A DNA stretch of 64,000 nt from Halobacteriales archaeon YIM A00010 (GTDB lineage: Archaea > Halobacteriota > Halobacteria > Halobacteriales > Haloarculaceae), in contig JAKCFJ010000004.1 in the NCBI GenBank assembly GCA_025041175.1, positions 248,001 to 312,000 of the forward strand, read 5' to 3'. This document shows positions 61,239 through 64,000 of the stretch, piece after piece. A model generated the notes under the pieces. That model was not told the DNA's origin and did not search any database. It worked only from the letters and a program-made list of their open reading frames with translations. How positions within the stretch are numbered: position 1 is the first letter of the stretch; each line of letters begins with the position of its first letter. The translations under genes were made by a program, and so were the position numbers.

Positions 61239-62492
61239 TTAGAACCATTGAGAAATCTGTTTAACGAGATCTTGCCCCGTCGTCAGTGCAAGAATGAACG
61301 TCACCACTACGACGATTACGAGGGTGATTCGGAGCCATTGCGGATGATCGAAATATCGCTGATTGGCGAAATAGAGCGCCACCGCCGTGATGGGCAGACC
61401 AACGACGCCGTTGACCGCTGGCATAAGAATACCCAGTTGGACCGGCCTCGCATCTGTAAACTCCAGTAGAAGGACAGCAAAAACGACCGACATACCGATG
61501 AGAATCTCAACGACGCGACGGAATACCCTATCACCGAACACCGTCTCTCGCCCCCATGACTGTGGAACCATGAAGCCCGCAGCGAACAGCGTCCCCGTCG
61601 CGGACGACAGCGACGCCAAGAAGACAGCCACGATGAAGATGGTAGACGCCCAGCCGCCGAGCCCCGAACGTAACGGCTTCGCAGGACTCACAAGAGTGGG
61701 AGTGTGGGGATCAAGTACCAGTGCGGAAACCACCAAAACGGCTGTGCTAAGCAGGATAACAACGCAGAGACCGACAAAGTGATCGACCCGGTATGGACGC
61801 ATCTCCGACCAGCCCTTTGATTGTTGTATGCTTGACTGGATGAAGAAATTCGGATAGTAAATCGTGGTTCCAAGCAATGCGATAATCATCGACAGATAGG
61901 TCACATTGGTCTCCAATGATGGAACAAATCCGGACCCTACCGGCTGCACGGGCGGCTTCAATCCGGCGGCAATCACGATGTATATCCCAAAGACTGTGAG
62001 GATGAATGCCGCGATAACTGCTTCGACGCGCGAGTATAGTCGAAGTTCAAGCAGTGCAACACCGATACCAGCGACGAGAACGATGCCGATGTACACGTTC
62101 TTCAGCGGGGTCAGCCAGACCAGCGCTGCGCCGCCTATGGCGTAATTCGAGATCGCCCAAAAGTGCATGATGAAAGCCATGAATGACGCCAACAACTTCG
62201 CCGATAATTCGCCGATGGTGTCCCGAATGTACTCCATCAGCGGCTGGTTGATGGTCGCAAGTCGACCGGACATCTCGTGCATACCGAGACCGAGCAGCAG
62301 GGTGAGCGGCATCGTCCATAACAACTCGTACCCAACTTTCGCTCCAGTATTGCCTAGAATATATATTGATCCAGCCCCGAATACGTTAGCAGTAAACAGA
62401 AGTCCAAGTCCGTATGACTTGAGTAATTGTTTGGTTTGTTGTATCAACGATGAAGATAGCGAACGCTCAACTTCATAGCTGTAGTCACCCAT
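61239..62492 (-). CDS. NRAMP-like transporter lacking canonical metal-site motifs
   Basis: 417 aa with about 11 helices in the LeuT/APC fold of NRAMP proteins. Helix 1 reads LLFTANVFGAGSIYILGNTG where NRAMPs have D-P-G-N. Helix 6 reads IIALLGTTIYYPNFFIQSSI where they have the metal-ligand methionine in MPH. The PNFF.QS element and the topology still identify the superfamily. Without the Asp and Met ligands the substrate may not be Mn/Fe; magnesium-type NRAMP relatives or another solute are possible. ATG 62492 follows an AT-rich promoter region. Co-directional with the PiT gene but 98 bp apart. Confidence 0.75.
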   Translation of the reverse strand: MGDYSYEVERSLSSSLIQQTKQLLKSYGLGLLFTANVFGAGSIYILGNTGAKVGYELLWTMPLTLLLGLGMHEMSGRLATINQPLMEYIRDTIGELSAKLLASFMAFIMHFWAISNYAIGGAALVWLTPLKNVYIGIVLVAGIGVALLELRLYSRVEAVIAAFILTVFGIYIVIAAGLKPPVQPVGSGFVPSLETNVTYLSMIIALLGTTIYYPNFFIQSSIQQSKGWSEMRPYRVDHFVGLCVVILLSTAVLVVSALVLDPHTPTLVSPAKPLRSGLGGWASTIFIVAVFLASLSSATGTLFAAGFMVPQSWGRETVFGDRVFRRVVEILIGMSVVFAVLLLEFTDARPVQLGILMPAVNGVVGLPITAVALYFANQRYFDHPQWLRITLVIVVVVTFILALTTGQDLVKQISQWF

Positions 62493-62879
62493 TGAGTCTA
62501 ATTTTCACTGCCAGTTGCAAAATATCGTTGCCTGCATACTATACCGATGTTTAGTACATACCTAGCACTACTATTTTTAGTCGAATAAATCATAATTTCT
62601 TAATGATATATTATATAATATATTCTCATATACTAAACAATCAAATAATGAGTAAAATAATAGCTCCTTGTAGCTGCTCTATAGTTTCGCTAGATAGCGA
62701 CACTCTGACTGGATTATCTCGGTAGAAAGTGAAAAAGGGAGTATTGTGACTTCGAAAATCCGTCTCTTCGCTCGTAATGCGGTCGCCAAAATAACTAGGT
62801 GGTCGTGCCGCGGGATCTCTATAAGCAGCTCGATACCGATCAGTAAGAAGTCATTCTCGTTTAGATGGTGACGCGTAGC
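62493..62879. other. AT-rich intergenic region
   Basis: 62560-62660 is very AT-rich (aatttcttaatgatatatta and similar), holding the promoter of the NRAMP-like gene. No gene is supported. Such a stretch could also serve as a DNA-unwinding element, but no origin repeats were seen next to it. Confidence 0.35.
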
Positions 62880-63371
62880 ACCAACTAAATCGATTTCGAT
62901 TGGATTACCTCTAGTATCGCCATAGCCTGCGATTAACGGCGGACTGGGAGCAGCACTCCTATGAGAGTGGACGGCAGCTGCTCGCCTGGAACAGGAGGTA
63001 TGTTAATCACACTAGTCCGTCATACTGGCTTTATTGTTTTTGAAAAATAACAAATATAGCAAATATTCAAGTGAGTACCAGCCGAACCGATAGGGCGCAG
63101 TATAGAATGACAGTCAAGCGAGATAACGTACGCTTCGTGCGTGCCACGACGTATCGGTGCGTGCTCCTCAAGCGACTCGTGGCCGGCCAGCCACCCTGAC
63201 ACAGTTTGCTACAGAGACTGATTACACCCTCTCGTATGTGTTCCTTGGCCTTGGTGAACTACGCGAGTAGGGCTTCATCGAACTGCTCATCTCTGACGAT
63301 CGGAAAAAGGCGCGGTTCTATGGCAGCACTGAACGGGGGATAGCGGTCTAGCAAGACATCGACGCCGCCCA
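62880..63371 (+). pseudogene. Winged-helix regulator remnant with conserved upstream DNA (R2, copy 3)
   Basis: Coding part from ATG 63107: MTVKRDNVRFVRATTYRCVL with LKRLVAG, a shift near 63197, then LTQFATETDYTLSYVFLGLG with an in-frame TAG after ELRE, FIELLISDDRKKARFYGSTE and a second TAG. The upstream 220 bp (AAATCGATTTCGATT, TAGCCTGCGATTAACGGC, GGCAGCTGCTCGCCTG) matches copy 1. More complete at the 3' end than copy 1 but equally dead. Confidence 0.65.
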
Positions 63372-63600
63372 GCAAACCTGAACACGTTCTGTTGGCCCGC
63401 GTCACGGGGGCGTGCTTGCGTATCTCTTGCCATCGCCGGATCAGGGGAGAGACTGACAGGAGAACAGTCGACATGGAGAGAACCAGTATGGGCTAATCTT
63501 GTGTTAATATATCGCGAGCTAGTGAAACAGTAAAGAAGATGGCTGCTGACTGCTGCATTCGCTCACATACTTTCTTATGGCTTTCTATTCATCATCCTCT

Positions 63601-63780
63601 ATGAGCACGGAGGCGTCCATCAGTCCCGATGCTCTGCGCAAATGCATGTACTGTGGCGTGCCCGCCGTCGGTCAGAGTATGCTGCAGCACGTCGCTCAAA
63701 CCGTCGATGCAGACCATGGCGCGTTTCAAACCATCCCCGACGACTTTCGCTTCGTTGACTGCCCGCGCGTCGACGACTAA
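63601..63780 (+). CDS. Small hypothetical protein
   Basis: 59 aa from ATG 63601: MSTEASISPDALRKCMYCGV with PAVGQSMLQHVAQTVDADHG and DDFRFVDCPRVDD. One CxxC pair plus a late cysteine. A TATA-like sequence (ttcttatgg, about 63571) precedes it. Not recognised; composition is haloarchaeal. Confidence 0.4.
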   Translation: MSTEASISPDALRKCMYCGVPAVGQSMLQHVAQTVDADHGAFQTIPDDFRFVDCPRVDD

Positions 63781-64000
63781 AGGCCTGCCGCGTCACCAGC
63801 AACTGGCTCGCGGGCGTCTTCCGTGGCCGGCCCCGTGGCCCGCCAGCGCTCGATGATCCGATCTGTGTTCTCGCTCTGCGAGCCCCAGCAGTATCGCTGG
63901 CCTCCGATCGATCCGAGACAGTCCCGCTGGTGTATCACCTGTCTTGCATTCGCGCCCAAATGGCTTTCATCAATCTTGCTGGAACGTCTACCGTCAGGGC
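63777..64000 (-). CDS. Unidentified open frame running off the window (partial)
   Basis: A minus-strand frame open to the window end contains NARQVIHQRDCLGSIGGQRY with CWGSQSENTDRIIERWRATG. The stop is at 63777. Another frame upstream (TVDVPARLMKAIWA) also looks coding, so a frameshift near 63950 is possible. Family unknown. Confidence 0.3.
   Translation of the reverse strand, partial: PDGRRSSKIDESHLGANARQVIHQRDCLGSIGGQRYCWGSQSENTDRIIERWRATGPATEDAREPVAGDAAGL

Noticed and set aside
62560-62660. Replication origin with an AT-rich unwinding element
   Set aside because: No Orc1/Cdc6 gene and no origin-recognition repeats were seen next to it; it is adequately explained as a promoter region.

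Overview
The window is haloarchaeal. Proteins are acidic, start codons are ATG/GTG/TTG, and family content is typical of Halobacteria: bacterio-opsin-activator (Bat) type regulators, DUF7344, small zinc-ribbon proteins, an F420-type FrhB protein, archaeal NucS, the archaeal glucose-6-phosphate dehydrogenase Azf, and a TnpB plus DUF2080 insertion element. I saw no rRNA, tRNA or CRISPR array. All names below come from reading sequence motifs and remembered families; no search was run.

Layout. 1-4.9 kb: phosphonate/phosphate region with an ABC transporter phnD(partial)-phnC-phnE and two PhoU-type regulators transcribed divergently from a palindrome-bearing spacer. 5-18 kb: a scrapyard of broken genes (toxin-antitoxin modules, PIN proteins, transposon ends, DUF892), with some intact genes: an aldo/keto reductase, an FrhB-like iron-sulphur flavoprotein, an AbiE-like HTH/nucleotidyltransferase pair and membrane or secreted proteins. 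19-30 kb: a coherent sugar-metabolism block holding gnd, rpiA, a keto-deoxy-sugar-acid dehydratase, a ketoglutarate semialdehyde dehydrogenase, azf, a pyridine nucleotide-disulfide oxidoreductase and a GH15 glycosidase. 30-37 kb: more remnants, and a complete TnpB element inserted into an amine oxidase gene. 37-42 kb: Bat/PAS/GAF sensor-regulators. 42-50 kb: small regulators, DUF892, a UPF0175/DUF3368 toxin-antitoxin pair, NucS and repeated transposase N-termini. 50.8-54.3 kb: a MarR-controlled detoxification-type operon (MarR, SDR, MFS, FMN reductase). 54.3-64 kb: a DDE transposase with an in-frame stop, an FNT transporter, a zinc-permease remnant, a winged-helix protein, a 1 kb GC-rich non-coding iteron-like region, a PiT phosphate transporter and an atypical NRAMP-like transporter.

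How genes work together. Azf, Gnd and RpiA form an oxidative pentose phosphate route, and the neighbouring dehydratase and dehydrogenase match the end of the haloarchaeal oxidative pentose-degradation pathway. PhnCDE, two PhoU-type proteins and the PiT carrier point to phosphorus acquisition. The MarR operon shares one operator motif upstream of marR and upstream of the SDR gene.

The density of frameshifts, in-frame stops, truncations and transposon ends is very high. This suggests a decaying accessory replicon or genomic island. Some single-base frameshifts (for example one in a run of eight G) could instead be sequencing errors. The most intriguing unexplained feature is the 58.8-59.8 kb region, where GACAG is enriched on the left, GGGTGCC in the centre and CTGTC on the right.
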